Below, piece after piece: positions 21,209 through 34,369 of a stretch of 64,000 bases of DNA (its first letter is position 1; each line of letters starts with the position of its first letter). The notes beneath the pieces are model-generated. The model saw only the letters and a program-made list of their open reading frames with translations. It did no database searches and had not been told where the DNA came from. Source of the DNA: Ceratopteris richardii (taxonomy: Eukaryota > Streptophyta > Polypodiopsida > Polypodiales > Pteridaceae); NCBI GenBank assembly GCA_020310875.1, contig CM035430.1, positions 103,393,431 through 103,457,430 of the forward strand, read 5' to 3'. Made by a program: the position numbers and the translations under genes.

Positions 21209-24200
21209 TGATCGACCTTCAACCATTGGGTTTTTCCAAGCTTGCTAGCCTACATTTGATGGATGCACCTCACGCTTGGATTGAGTTGTGGATCCGTGTG
21301 GCCTTCGGTTGGTCAAGGGTACCTCTCATTTGTCAATTTTTGAGTAGTTTAGTTCATATATTTTTTTCTGTTGCGCATGAACACCCCCCTACCCCTCTTC
21401 GATCTCATTCTCACACACAAACACTCCCTCACACACACTCACCTTGGGCATCACTTTTCACCCCTGCCATCTCTTTAATAAGTGATTGCCTTGGAAAGGG
21501 GAATGGGGAGTGTATCCTCTTTCTGCCCCACTCCTCTCTTCAATTTTCAAGAAAAACCACAAAAATACGAATTCTTTTATGAGAGTGAAAGGCTATTTTT
21601 TTTCACGAACCCATATGCAGGATTCTCACATAAATGCGTACTTCATTTTTTAGATAAAAAGGTGTCTTTCATTTCGAATTAGTGGGGGGAGGTTGTAACG
21701 CTCCTTCCCTCTCTCTTGCATTAACACCTTGAAGCATCCAATGACTGTATGACATGCGCTTTGGGTTCCTCCCATCTCAAGACTTGTCGTCTTGCAGTTC
21801 AATGGCAAACTTTTTCGCTTGAGGTGAATCTAGTTGGCAGGGTGCATTAAACTTCCCCTAGATTTCATGGATGCTTGGGCGCATACCTATAATTCAGGTA
21901 GGTGGGCGGAAGATTGTTCTCTCTTTCGGTGTACAATTTTCCTTTCGCTGTATTTTGGGGTTGAGCTCCCCTTGGTCGTGGGACAAACATGGTGGGGTTG
22001 AGCTCTGCTCTCCCAACCCACTCTGCTACTGCCCTGCCCTTGGGCTCAATCCCTCGGAGTCGAGCCACACTCAGCTCCTCCTGTCATACCCTCTGCTCCG
22101 TGGTCTGACACTCCGTTTATGGTTTCTGCATGGCCATGAGGAAGGATTCCCCTCTTCGTGGTGATGCGTTCATGCACAATAGGTTGTGGTCCGGTTTCTT
22201 GCTACAGGACTATCTCGCTTGTTGGATCTTGCATGTCTCTGGACATGGCAGTAAATATCGAGCAAAAGCTCCCCCTCCTATAATTTGGGGTTGGGCTTCC
22301 CTTACGCAAGTATTTGCAGAACTTCAAAGGTGTAGAGCTGGAAGGCATGAAGAATCATCTTCATCGATTATGAATGAGCCATGAAAATGGCGGCAAGAAG
22401 CAAGCTCGCGATTACCTTCTATTGCTCATTTATTGGAAGCATGTTCTCCATGATGCTGTGAACCTCTGTTTTTTGGGTTTTCCGTTCATGGGTTTGCTCG
22501 AGTTTAGCCCCTTGCTTGGTGTGCTCTTTGTAAGCCTCTCTCCGGATTAAGGAACATTTCTCCCTGCATTTTGGGTTGAGCTTTGCTCCCCTCATCTTCC
22601 TTCAGCTTTCCAGGGAAGGCTTGAGCTCCCCATTTTTTGGGTTTGAGCTCGGCTCTGTCTATTTTGTTGTCTCGTATATTTCACATTGAAGGACATCTTG
22701 CTATCTTGATTAACTTCATGATGAAGGGCTATCGACTGAAGCCGTGTTGCATGGTGCCTAATAGAGTTGATAGGGCTAGTGGCAAGCTTCCCACTTTCAT
22801 TATCGACCGTTGCATGGAATCGATCTACTGAATCCTCAAATGTAGAAAATTATTTGAGAGCTAAAGATATTACAAAGCGACCACCTGGATTTGCTCAACC
22901 CACTGAATATCTCAAAGTTGAGGAAGGTTTACATCCAAGGGGCCCTATGAATCCATCGAGTTTTCTCCTGTGCGACAAGCATGGGCCGTGGAACAATGGA
23001 TATATATGGCTAGGGTAGGCTCTTCATGTGCCCTTTTTCTTTTGCTTCAAGAGCGTCACCTATCCGAGGCCATCTCCTTCATTTTTGGGTGTTTGCTGAA
23101 CTCCTTTGTTCGCCTCTCCAGCTATGTTGTGCTTATACATCTCCTATGGTCCATAAGCTTTGTCTGTTGATTGCCCTGCTACTACTTGCATCTAGTCTCT
23201 ACTCTAGATATCTTGTAAATGCTTGAGGTTTAAAGGCATCTCGATGTGCAATATGGGTCATCTTAATGATTAGCTACCATTTGATATTCCTGTTCCTTTA
23301 TGTCGTCACTTTTTTAAGACAGATGGCTCATGGATGTTTTGATGGATATTATATGCTACACACTTACAATGTGGTACAGACAGGTATGCAGAGAATGGAT
23401 TATGTCATGCCGGAATCCTCTCTAAGGAGATGCACATAAAATACCTATGCAGCAATGTTCCATTCGAAAAATCTGGAACCTCAAGATTACCGCCCCACGC
23501 ATACTGTTGAGCCATACTCTATTGCACGGAAGACGGAGGTTTCTTCTTGTGCCTTTTCGAATTTTTTTGCGCTACCTTATTATTGCATCTATTTTTACCC
23601 ATGGGTTCACAACCAAGGACTCTCGCTCTAGATAACAAAACAGGGAAATGACATTACAAAATAGGAAATATGTAATAATTGTGAACTTACACGTGTGTTC
23701 AGAAATTAGGTGTTTGAAAGGACATAGCAATATGTGGAGCACGGAGGCTTACAAGCTGGGAGGCTGGTCTTATCTGGTTTATTTGAGTAGGTAGAATAAT
23801 GTTGTGATTGATTCTTGCTGGAAATTTTGTAATGCTTCATGGTTAGCGAAGAATATCCATGATAAAATGATTTGAAATCTGTTGACATACATTTCATGAT
23901 TAAACGATGAGTACTTCTTGTATGGAGGTATACGTAAGATCTATACATATTGTGGATGTAAAGTTTGGGGCCATAGGTTGCGATCTATTTGAAACCTTGG
24001 AATGAGCTTGTGGGGATATCGGTATTTCTTTAATTTCCTCTTGAATTTTATGGTTGCAATAATGCAAATGAGGCCAACATTCTATCTGTCTAATCTTTTG
24101 TCTTGATGATGGACTAAGAAACTGCTTGCAACATTCTACTTGGCTGATGTAGTGGCTTCTATTTGCAAGTGTTGGATGTGATCGGGTGCTAACCCTGATT

Positions 24201-26009
24201 TGGATGATGTGTTACTTGGAGTTCAATTAAGAACGAAGTTGGATGAGGTGAAGTCAGTTGGTGCATTAATCTCATCTTCATTGGAATATGGTTGCTTAGT
24301 TTCTCTTTTGGTCCTGCATATGAATAGCTCTTCTACTCTGTTCATACATCATGGTTACAGTGAACTGTGTCAAATCTGTCTGGTTGTTCTTGATAATACT
24401 TGAAGCGTTGATTCCTAAAGAATGGAGTAGACATCAGACCTAAAGACGGTAAACAAAGGTTTGAAGGAGGATTTGTTAGTGACATGAGGGAATTTTGAGG
24501 GGTCCTATTCTGTCTAATGATCACAAATAGGGTTTAGGATGACCACCATATGGATCACCTACTCTGAACTTCAATATTCAAAGATTAAGGACTCGAATTT
24601 GAAGCCACAACAGGATACAAAGTTTGTGCACGTAAGACTCCTAATGTGATGTTGCCCATTTTAAGCCTAGCTTGATTTTGTGTTGAATATCATATTATAG
24701 GGTGTTGAGCCATTGATGCCACCACACGGATTAACTATAGGAAAGACCCTCCTGTTTTCATGAGCTTGATTCTACTTTTTCCTATGTATGTCTAGAATAT
24801 GCTTATGTGACTACATGCACGAAAATCCTTGAAGTCATTTACTGGTCGATTACCTTCTCAGCATGCGTGTATTTGGATGACACCAACTTACAATGTACAA
24901 ACCACATGAAGCTTGAAGTGCATAGTTGAGATGTTTTGGTCAACGAATATCTTGGTGTATTGCTCTTTGCTGGGAAATGTTGGAACCTGGATCTATTGAT
25001 CAGTCACCTTCTCGTATGCTTATCCATCCTTTTATGCTCATATACTTGGGTGTGTGACTGCCCCAACAAGATATGTGGCTATCGAAGATTGGGTCCACTT
25101 ACCTCGTCATCTTGAGGGGATATTGGCGCACGTTTTAATAATGATTCTTGCATCTGAGAAGAGTTCCATACATTATGCGTTGGTCCTTTGCTGATTTTGC
25201 CTCCACTATCCAATTTCTTGATCACTCCCATCAGAATAACAGATGCAGAATTCGGCATGTTTGATGGTGGTCAAATTTATGTTGCAGGTTGAACTGTTAT
25301 CTGATGTATGGGACATGGTTCATGCCTCTTGCAGATATGTTTGATGCAGGAATTGCTCTCTGTAATGTTATCTATGCTACCACCAACTTGATTTGAATGC
25401 TATGAAGCCTGGATTGAATTATGGTGGGGATTGTTCAACTAAGGTTGCATCCACAACCCTTGCAAACACCTTGAACTTGTGATCAACACTGTACGTCGTG
25501 TGTTATGGGACCTGGTTGCATGGAAAAAATTAATTGCAGATTTGAGATGCTACTACTTCTGGTGTCTTGTTGAGGTTTTTGCAGTCAAAGTTGACCATTG
25601 TATGATGTTGGAAAGCATGATTGCATCAGAAGATGCAACATTTCACCTTCATGGGTTGACCGCTCATAAGATTATGTCAATTATCATACATTTTTGCTTT
25701 GCATGAATACTTTTCAGAATTTTCAGGTCTTCTAAAGTATTTATCCAGTGATGAAGGCACAATTGGCAATTGCATGTACCTCATTCAGTTCCTTTTGTTG
25801 CTGAACTGACTGCCCCCCCAGGGGATTGTGTCGCTCAGCACTAAAGACATGAAGATTTGAAGACTTGAAGATTTGAAGACTTGCAGACTTGCAGACTTGA
25901 AGACCTTGCAGACTTTAAGACCTTGCAGATGCAACATGACCTCGATCAGCTATGATTAGTCCTCTTTTCTCAGCTTTGTCGAGGATGACAAAGACTAGGT
26001 GGGGGAGGG
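21209..26009 (+). other. Element C interior, non-coding; possible captured sequence
   Basis: About 4.8 kb with only short open frames. One at 22767-23018 has non-repetitive, protein-like composition (LRAKDITKRPPGF, PTEYLKVEEG), which could be a captured exon, but I recognise no family. At 25855-25935, near the right end, a short motif GAAGACTTGAAGATTTGAAG and its GCAGACTT variants is iterated. Otherwise nothing recognisable. Confidence 0.5.
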
Positions 26010-26734
26010 TGTTGGAACCTTGAAGTTATGAAGGACTCATGAAGCTATGAAGGCTATGGAGTACTTGGAGGCCTCCCTTGAAGCTAAGGATACTTGGAGG
26101 CTCAAAGCCTTGTGTGGAAGTGTCTCAAATTTCCCACTTTTTCCTTTTCTATACAGGCTCTTCATAGGAACTCTCCCTTATTTCCTTTTTTGAGAAAACC
26201 CATAAAAACTCAACCTTATCCTTCTTTTTTGTAAAAGGCTTCTTTTTGAGTCTTTCCTTATTTTAGAAATGAGAGCTTTCTTTTGGATACGTGCAAGAGC
26301 TCTCTCTCTCTAAGAAGATTCCTTTTTTGATTTTCCCAACTACCTATCATTTTTAGAATATCCTAGTTAATGAAGCATGTGGCCACTTGTACTCAACGGA
26401 TCCCTCCTCCTCTCTTATATAAGGAGGGGCTCATTTTGTAAAAGGGAGGTCCCTTGGCCATGGCCTTGGCCTCCATGCTAATGGAAAGAAGGTTCATTTG
26501 GCTTCCACATTTCTCCTTGTGTGCTAGGCGTTGATCCATGTGTGTGGGTTTGGCACTTGGGGTTGGCTTGTGTGTGAGCATTGCCCTCCCTTGCTCCTTT
26601 TGACGTTGGCCATGGTGCCATTGTTCGTGGACGTGGGTGTGTGTGCATTGCTTGCACTTCTTGCAACTCCTCTTGGAAGAGCCTCTCACTTCCATGTGAG
26701 GTGGTTTGGGTTGGTTACTCCCCATACTTCAACA
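26010..26734 (+). repeat. Element C right LTR
   Basis: 725 bp, nearly identical to the left LTR. It is preceded by the polypurine tract at about 26000-26009 and followed by the target duplication GGCCC and the rest of B's LTR. Confidence 0.93.
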
Positions 26735-26739
26735 GGCCC

Positions 26740-26962
26740 TCCTTATATAGATTTGGGAGGGGCTCTCCAAAGTACATCTCATGTGGGATAATTCCCCTGA
26801 AAGGAGAATGAATAAAATGGTAGAATCAAATGGCAAGAATACAAAAGAGATACAATATAAAATGGAAATAAACTAGAAATGGAGTGCCTCCTTGATACAA
26901 AATGGACATGCACTCATGCAGATACAAATATAGATGATGTGGGAGCAGTCATGTTGTCAACA
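26740..26962 (-). repeat. Element B 3' LTR, inner piece
   Basis: It continues the left LTR after element C and its second GGCCC copy (26735-26739). It ends TGTTGTCAACA at 26962. It matches 32630-32850, including the CTATATAAGG box. Confidence 0.9.
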
Positions 26963-27223
26963 CGCTCTCTGCAACTCCATTTTGGAGTGGCTGAATGTTG
27001 TAGAGGTCCACCAAGCATTGGAGTAGAACTAGAGGTAGAGCCTTCGTGAACATGTGTGAGGTTCTCCTGAGAGGTATACTACTCCAGAGTAATCTATTGA
27101 GACATGAGATTCTCGCAGATGAAATGGTATTGGATCTCAATGTGCTTCATCTAGGCATGGAATACTGGATTCTTGGTGATGGCGAAGGCTAACTGGTTTT
27201 CCGTGCGGATGTGTCAGAGTAAC

Positions 27224-29480
27224 CTACAAAACACCAATGTCAGATAATAAATGTCGAAGCCAGATGGCCTCACGTGCCATGAAACTAGATGCTCGATATT
27301 CAGCCTTGGTGGATGACAGAGCAACTTGTAGGCTTCTTCTTACTTGCCCAAGAGATAGGTCCTGAGCCAAGCAAGAATATGTACCTGGAAGTGGACTATC
27401 AAGAATCAAGATCACCAACCCAATCTAAATCTAAATATCTAGTGAGTTTGATGCCCCCTCTGTACCAAAGACCATGATGTCGGGTGAGGGCAAGGTAGTG
27501 AAGTAGTCTATGAGTAGCATCCCAATGAGTCTGATGAGGCTGATGTGCAAACTAACTGAGTATACCAATTGCATAGGCAACATCTGGTTTAGTGTTGTCA
27601 AGGTAGAGTAATGAGCCAACAAGTTGTCGATAAGTATGCACATCTACAAGTGATGATGAATCCTCCAATGAGAGCTTGATGTTTGGATCAAGTGGTGTAG
27701 ATACACAGCGACATTGGTCCATGTTATATCTGGAAAGAAGATTAGAGAAGTACTTCTTCTATGATAGGAATATGCCATCTTTTGTTTGCCAAACTTCCAT
27801 ACCCAAGAAGTAGTGAAGAAGTCCAAGATCTGTCATAGAGTAATCAAGGTGAAGTTGTGTGATGATGAATTGGATGTGTTCTTCATCCGAGCTTGTCAAG
27901 ATCAAGTCATCTACATAGAGGACGATGATGGCCACTAAGGACTCATTCTAATAGATGTACAAGTTTGCATTGGCACTGCTTCTTTGAAATCCTTTATCTT
28001 CGAAGAACTTGTGAATTTTTTCATACCAGGCCCTCAGAGCTTGCTTAAGTCCGTAAAGTGCTTTGTGAAGCTTGTCGACTTGATCTTCCTTTCCTTTGAT
28101 CTTGAAACCTTCAAGCTGGTCAACATATACTTCTTCTTGAAGATGTCCATCGAGGAGAGCACTTTTGACATCGAGTTGGTAGATGGGCCACTTGAAATGT
28201 ACACTTAGTGCTAGAATGATCCTTATGGTGGGAAACCTAGCAATAGGGTTAAAGGTTTCTTCATAGTCAATGCCATGTTGTTGCTTATATCCTTTGGATA
28301 CAAGTCTTGCTTTGTACTTGTCTAATGTGCCATCTGATTTTTACTTGACTTTATAGAGCCACTTAACTCCTATGACTTGATGGTTTGTGGGCTTAGGAAC
28401 AAGATTCCAAGTTTTGTTCTTCTCGATTGCATCCATTTCCACTTGCATAGCTTCTTCCCATTCACATTGGCCTTGAGCTTCTTTCTAGTTGTAAGGCTCT
28501 TGAATTTGTTGGATCTGATGCATCAATGCATAATTTACATAATGACTTTTAATGAACCTTTGTAATCTTCTAGGTTGATGTGAGGTACTTGCTTCTGATG
28601 TGTGCTTTGAAAAGACTATGACCCCTCTAAAGTGTAGATGGGCGGACTGAGACTTGTATTTGGATCTTTGGTTGAGTATCTTGAAGCTTCATTAAAGATT
28701 ACATCTTTTGAAATTGTGATGGAGTGATTCTCAAGATCGTACAATCTATATGCTTTCTATTGTTCACTGTAGCCGATGAATATATGCTTCTTAGACTTGT
28801 ACTATAACTTATCACGATCTTCTCTTGGTATATGGACAAATGCTTCACTTCCAAATGTTCGAAAGTAATTGACATTATGATTTCTTCCATAGTAAGCTTC
28901 AAAGGGTTTCTTGTTGTGCAGTGCACTAGTCAAGCCTCGATTGAGTATGTGCATGGCAATGTGCACTGCTTCTGCCCAAAACTTGTAGGGTAATTCTTTG
29001 TTGTGAAGCATGGTTCTTGCCATTTCTATCACACTTTGGAACTTTCTCTCAGCTAGTCCATTCTGGGATGGAGTGTGAAATTGAGTGACTTGTCTTTTTA
29101 TCCCCATCTTTTTAAAGAAATTATCAAAGTCATGATTGATAAATTCACCACCACCATCTGATCGAATAGTCTTGATTGTTTGTGATGCTTCATTCTCAAC
29201 TTGGTTGATCCATTCTCAAAACTTAGAGAAAATTTCTACCTTTGGGTTCAAGAAATATACCCAAATGTATCAGGAGTGGTCATCTACTAAAAGAAAGAAG
29301 TATAGTGAACCACTAAGAGAAGGGGTATTTATAGGTCCACAAAGGTCCATGTGTACGAGCGTTAAAGGGTTCCTAGCTCTTGTGGAAGCCTCCTTGGGGA
29401 TGGGAGCCTTGTGTTGCTTGTCTTGGGTGAAAAATTGGCAGACATCATTGACTTGCCCGATCTTGGGCAATCCTTTCACT
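27224..29480 (-). mobile_element. Element B integrase, reverse transcriptase and RNase H region (remnant)
   Basis: Minus-strand words: LVHMDLCGPINTPSLSGS and VDDHS (integrase core entry, about 29270-29480), HTPSQNGLAERKFQSVIEMA (integrase, about 28990-29080), RT sequence through 27640-28500, and RNase H ALSSTKAEYRA near 27300-27340. The order is integrase before RT, which defines Ty1/copia. Broken. Confidence 0.85.
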
Positions 29481-29988
29481 ATCTAAGATGAGGAAATCCT
29501 TGGTAAATATGAAGTGTGGTCATACCTTTGATGCCAGACTAGAAAGAGAATCCTTACACACAAGAGAGTTTGTAGAGCCCTTTTTCTTCTACTCCTTGTG
29601 TGATGATGTCTTTGGTTTTAGGGTCAATCACCTTAACTGAAGTGTTGTCAAATAACACTTGTTTATCGTGATCAATGCCTTGACTGATAGTAAATTCATG
29701 CACAAGTTAGGAACAAATAATTCATTGGATAATGATTTGCACTCCCCTTGTTCATTTGTGATTTACTTTATCTTTCCCTTCGATGGGTAGGCTTTGGTTG
29801 TTGCCTAGGTAAACTTCACCAGTATGGTCCTCAATCTCTTGAAAAGGATCACGATCCTTATACATATGCGATGTCGCTCCACTGTCAAAGATCCATTCCT
29901 AAGAAGAACTGGAAGTTACCAGGGCATTGGCCTCTGTGAAAATAAACAGGTCTTCACTAGAACAGTGAGATCTATGCTGAGATGTCTT

Positions 29989-30740
29989 TTATGGGTTCTT
30001 AGAATTAAACGGCTTCGATATATGCTTCTTCTTATAGCAAAATTTTTCCACGTGCCCTATTTTTCCACAAAAATTGCAACTAAATTTCTTCAACAAAGTG
30101 TTGGAGCCTTGCTTGGGTTCATTGCTAGTATTATGACTAGCATGTTTACCCTTGTGGAAGGGTCCTTTAGCCTTCATGGCTATCTCTTGTGAGGAAGCTA
30201 ACTTTGCTCATGAGTTGTGGAGGAGCAAAAGTTGACGGACTTCTTCCCAAGTTAGAACTTGACCTCAGTTATACAGAGTGGTTATAGATGTTTCATATGA
30301 CCTAGGAAGCTTGTTGAGCAATCGTATAGCCATGTCTTCACTTGAAATTTGTTGTCCACAAAGTGCTAACTTGTGTTGATAATCTTCAAATTGGGCTATC
30401 ACTTTTGTGATAGTGTCTTGTGGACATATAGTGAAATTGTGAAACTCGGTCTCTAGAGTATAAATCTTAGATGTTGTTTTATCTTCTAAGAGATTTGTGA
30501 GAGTATCCCAAGCTTCTTTTGAAGTTTTACATGCAGTGATGTGACCCTTTGTCAATTCATCACATGCAAGGAGAAGTTGGCCTAATACTTGCTTGTATTT
30601 TACATTCCATATATTCCAAGCTCCTAGATTGATTTCCTTATCGGGGTCTCGTTCTATACCTTCAACGACCTCGTACAACAGGTTTGTATAGAGATAGGCC
30701 TTAATTGTATCCTTCCATAGGTTGTAATTTCTACCATTTA
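29989..30740 (-). mobile_element. Element B gag and zinc knuckle (remnant)
   Basis: Gag words LLACDELTKGHITACKTSKE, AWDTLTNL and ALCGQQISSEDMAIRLLNKL belong to the copia UBN2-type gag. The following segment has a perfect CCHC knuckle, CNFCGKIGHVEKFC. Its role in intact relatives is forming the virus-like particle and binding element RNA. Confidence 0.85.
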
Positions 30741-30879
30741 CCCTTCATCTTTTGGCATGAATATTGGCATAAAGGAGCATAAATATAATTCACTTGAGGA
30801 CGTGGCATTTGAAATCGTTGACATTGTAGCCATTGAAACAAAGTTATCACACTTGCAATAAAAATTGGCTCAAAAAATT

Positions 30880-31580
30880 GAGTTGGGGTAGGGGTGGGGG
30901 GCTTAGAGTAGCCCTACACTTGCATAAAAAAATGAAGTAGACACCTTGGAGAGGGGGGCTTAGAATAGCCCTACACCGGATAATGCGAGAGGCACCTTGG
31001 AGAGGGGGGGCTTAGAATAGCCCATTTCACATAGAAAGAGTCAAAAGCGTGTAGCTATAGTTGTCACATATTTCATAGTGAGACAAGTACATCACTGATG
31101 ATGTTTTTTTGAGTTTGAAACTTACATCAATCAAGAATTCCATGTCTGAGTTCGAGATGCTTCCTAGATGCGTGTAGCACATGGGGAAGAGTGTTCTTTC
31201 TCTCTCTCTCTCTCTCCCTCTCTTTTTCTCTATTTCTATCTCTTTCTCTCATGAGAAGTCACAATGGATGAGCATAGGTATACTAGATGACTAGGGAGAA
31301 GCAAATGCTTCAGTTGATGATGTTGTCTTTGCTCCTTGTGTGTGTTGTTGGAGTAAGGAAAGTGCGGTAATCACTTGTGTCTGATTTATAGAGAGAGAGC
31401 TTGGTTGAGACAACACTATAGAGTTGATTGTTGTCTCTCTATCTCTCTCTCTCTCTACTCACTAGCAGAGCTAGCGCTATGAGTGAAACACCCGAATGCA
31501 AGAGTTGAGAGCGTGCAGGCATCAAGAAAGAGAAAAATGTTCTCTTTCTTTCTCTCTCTCTCTCTCACTCACTCACTATT
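30880..31580 (-). repeat. Simple and tandem repeats in element B's 5' leader
   Basis: A G-rich unit with GGGGGGCTTAGAATAGCCC occurs three times (near 30898, 30955 and 31004). Further on there are several TCTC tracts at about 31198-31250, 31430-31458 and 31538-31568. They lie between the primer site and gag. No coding signal. Confidence 0.8.
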
Positions 31581-32452
31581 CCACTCTTTTGGTGTGATGG
31601 TGGGTGTTGCTCCAAGATTTCTGTGTGCGCAGGGCAAATCAGTATGATATCTTATGATGGCGGGCACTGCTCCAATTATTCTACGAAGAAGAATGATGAG
31701 GCTTAAGATTACTTTAATATGCCACCATATTGGCATGGGCTATAGCACAAAGGTTCGTACTGCTATAGAAGATAGTGAAGTAGAGGATGAGAGAAGACAA
31801 TGAAAGGTAGATATCGATAGTTCTGGCACTTCCAAACTTACTATCAATAGATTGTTATCCATTGTGCTTGAGTGGAGCAATGGTAAAGAACAAATCACTC
31901 TGCCATACGATCAGACAATCAGCAAAGAGCAACCTCGTGTGATCATAAACAGAATTCTATAATAATGAAGATACAAAGGATGATCATAGGATAATTAAAA
32001 GTGTTTATGAACACTCGAAATTGATGATATGTACAACAAAGGATCAAAATAATTGGGAAATGCCAAAATAGTCTTTATAAACACTTTAAACTATTGAGAT
32101 GCACCAGTAAGGATACCCCCAAAATAATGAGTAGCAAAATAGTGGTTATAACCACTATAAAATGAAAATTCACTATCAACACACTTAATGAGCATGCCAA
32201 GTGATAAAAAATGATACAAGGTCTCACAAAAAGGATGGGAGGGTGGGAAAATGGGGGTAAAGAGTGATAATAATGAAGAAGAAGGGTGGGAGGGTGGGTA
32301 AATGGGAAAAATGAAGCCTTAAAGAGTAAAAGATGATGGCAGAAAGGGTTCTTCAAATGGGTCAAGAGCAATTCCACCAAACTCTAGCACGATCACCACC
32401 AAAATGACCACCAAAGGAACCACCAATATATCCACCTAGTGCTCTGATACCA

Positions 32453-32850
32453 TGTAGAAAACAAAATGAAAAGAGTAGTGTACTCACAAAAGAAAGAGTG
32501 TGAGACTCAAAGTGAGTAGACCAAGAAATGGGTAAACTCACATGGATTAAAAATGAGCTTGTCAGGAGCATGGAGTAGGCTCCTCAAGCTTCTAACCAAA
32601 TACAAATGGGGGGATAGGCCCTCCTTATATAGATGTGGGAGGGGCTCTCCAAAGTACATCTCATGTGGGATAATTCCCCTCAAAGGAGAATGAATACAAT
32701 GGTAGAGCAAATGGCAAGGTACCCAAATACAAAAGAGATACAATATAAAATGGAAATAAACTGGAAATGGAGTGCCTCCTAGATACAAAATGGAGATGCA
32801 CTCATGTGGATACAAATATAGATGATGTAGGAGCAATCATGTCATCAACA
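32453..32850 (-). repeat. Element B 5' LTR (right end)
   Basis: 398 bp. On the plus strand it starts TGTAGAAAAC and ends GTCATCAACA. A minus-strand TATA box (CTATATAAGG) lies near 32635. The primer-site complement abuts it at 32441-32452, which fixes the orientation. Confidence 0.92.
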
Positions 32851-32855
32851 ATCAG

Positions 32856-34369
32856 AATATGATGCTATTATGAAAAACTATACCTGGTCTTTATGTGACT
32901 TGCCTTTTGGCAAGAAGGCCATTGACATTAAGTGGGTATACAAGCTGAAGCATAAGCCTGATGGAATAGTTGATATGTATAAGGCTAGGCTTATTGCAAA
33001 AGGTTATGTTCAAGAAAGAGACATTGATTTTGATGAGATCTTTGCTCCTACATGTTGAATGCCTACTGTTCCTAGCATTTGTGCACTTGCAGCTCATCAT
33101 GGTTGGAAGGTACATGAGTGGACATTGAAACTCCATTTTTGAATGGCAACTTGCATGAAGAAGTGTATGTTTTTCAGCCCCATGGTTTTGTGCACAAAGG
33201 GCATGAAAACAAAGTGCACATGTTGAAAAAGGCATTATATGGTTTGAAGCAAGCACCACATGCTTTGTATGAAAAGATACATGCCTACTTGATTGGACAT
33301 GGTTTTGAGAATATTCCAACCGAGAGCACCTTATATGTTAAGCGTGCAAATGATGTGCTTCTGATCATTGTTGTCTATGTTGATGACATGCTGATCACTG
33401 GTCCTAATGAGAAGCATATTGCTGACTTTAAGGCTAATTTGCATGCATCATTTGAGATGTTAGATTTGGGGCATTTGCATCATTATTTATGCATTCAATT
33501 TATGCAAGTTGATGGAAAACTAATTTTGTGTCAAACAAAATATATTTACACATTATTGCAACATTTTGGCCTTGAAACTGCAAACCTTTTGAAACAAGTT
33601 TACAATTAAGTCTCCATGATGATGGAGATGCATTTGCTGTTGTTCTACTTGATTTACTTATGCATTACTCATCCAGATATTCTATTTGTTGTCTCACAGA
33701 TGAGCAAGTTTATGCATTGCTCAGGTGCCAAGCATTGGCAACATGTTAAGTGCATCTTTCGCTACTTGAGTGGTACCCTGCTACTTGGATTGTTTTATCC
33801 CAAGGGGGGATCACTACTTCCATATTTACATGCTTTTTCTAACTTTGGCTGGGCTGGTTGCTATGAAACTCATGTTTCCACCAGTGGTTTTTGCTTCATG
33901 TTGGTAGCTCATGCATATCTTGGTTGAGCAAGAAGTAGCCTATTGTGGCCACTTCTAGTTTTGAGGATGAGTATAAGGTAGCTTTCACAACGAATGTTGA
34001 GTGTGTGTGACTCAGACGCCTTATGGTTGGTTTGTGTTGGTGAGTCTTTTGCCACCACCATCTTTACTAATAGTCAAAGTGCATTTGCAGTCATGAGGAA
34101 CCCTGTGTTCCATGCTCACACTAAGCACATCGAGGTGCACTATAATTATGTCAAGGAGAGGTTCTCTACTGGAGAGATGAGTTTGGCATATGTGCGCACA
34201 TAGGAGAATGTTGTAGAGCTTTTTACAAAGGCTCTACCTAGGGAGATGTTTGAAGCTTTCCACAAAGATTTGGGCTTACTTCCTTTTGTGGATTGATACC
34301 ACATAGCTTGACACTTCCTTATACATGAGTGCCAACTCCTTGTTCACTGCATCACTCTTAGGGTAGATT
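32856..34369 (+). mobile_element. A1 RT and RNase H region after B (remnant)
   Basis: Resumes with WSLCDLPFGKKAI, KALYGLKQAPHALYEK, VYVDDMLITGPNEKHIADF (RT) and the RNase H words KHIEVHYNYVKERFSTGE. A purine-rich stretch near 34360 precedes the 3' LTR. Broken. Confidence 0.86.

Larger units (their letters stand above)
20461..26734 (+). mobile_element. Element C: large non-autonomous LTR element (LARD type), very young
   Basis: Perfect 5-bp duplication GGCCC (20456-20460 and 26735-26739). Two LTRs of 725 bp (20461-21185 and 26010-26734), TGTTGGAACC to ACTTCAACA, differ at only about two positions by my reading. Primer site TGGCGCCGCTGCCGGGGA at 21191-21208 is the Ty3/LARD-type word; polypurine GGGGGAGGG just before the right LTR. 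The 4.8-kb interior shows no gag, protease, RT or integrase in any frame, so it must be moved by another element's proteins. Structurally it looks whole. It sits inside B's LTR, which sits inside A1. Confidence 0.92.
20279..32850 (-). mobile_element. Ty1/copia element B (different family), nested in A1 and itself split by C
   Basis: It is flanked by a perfect 5-bp duplication ATCAG (20274-20278 and 32851-32855). It reads on the minus strand: 5' LTR 32453-32850, primer site complement GCTCTGATACCA at 32441-32452, a 1.7-kb leader, gag about 30265-30730, zinc knuckle about 30000-30180, integrase about 28800-29480, RT about 27600-28500, RNase H about 27220-27420, 3' LTR 26740-26962 plus 20279-20460. 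It is a clearly different lineage from A (gag with KAYLYTNLLYEVVEG style). The two LTRs differ at many positions, so it is older than C. Broken, with more than ten breaks. Confidence 0.9.

Noticed and set aside
20844-26725. Identical 110-codon minus-strand frames at 20844-21176 and 26393-26725 as a duplicated gene
   Set aside because: Both lie within the two LTRs of element C, so the identity reflects LTR identity; no recognisable domain.
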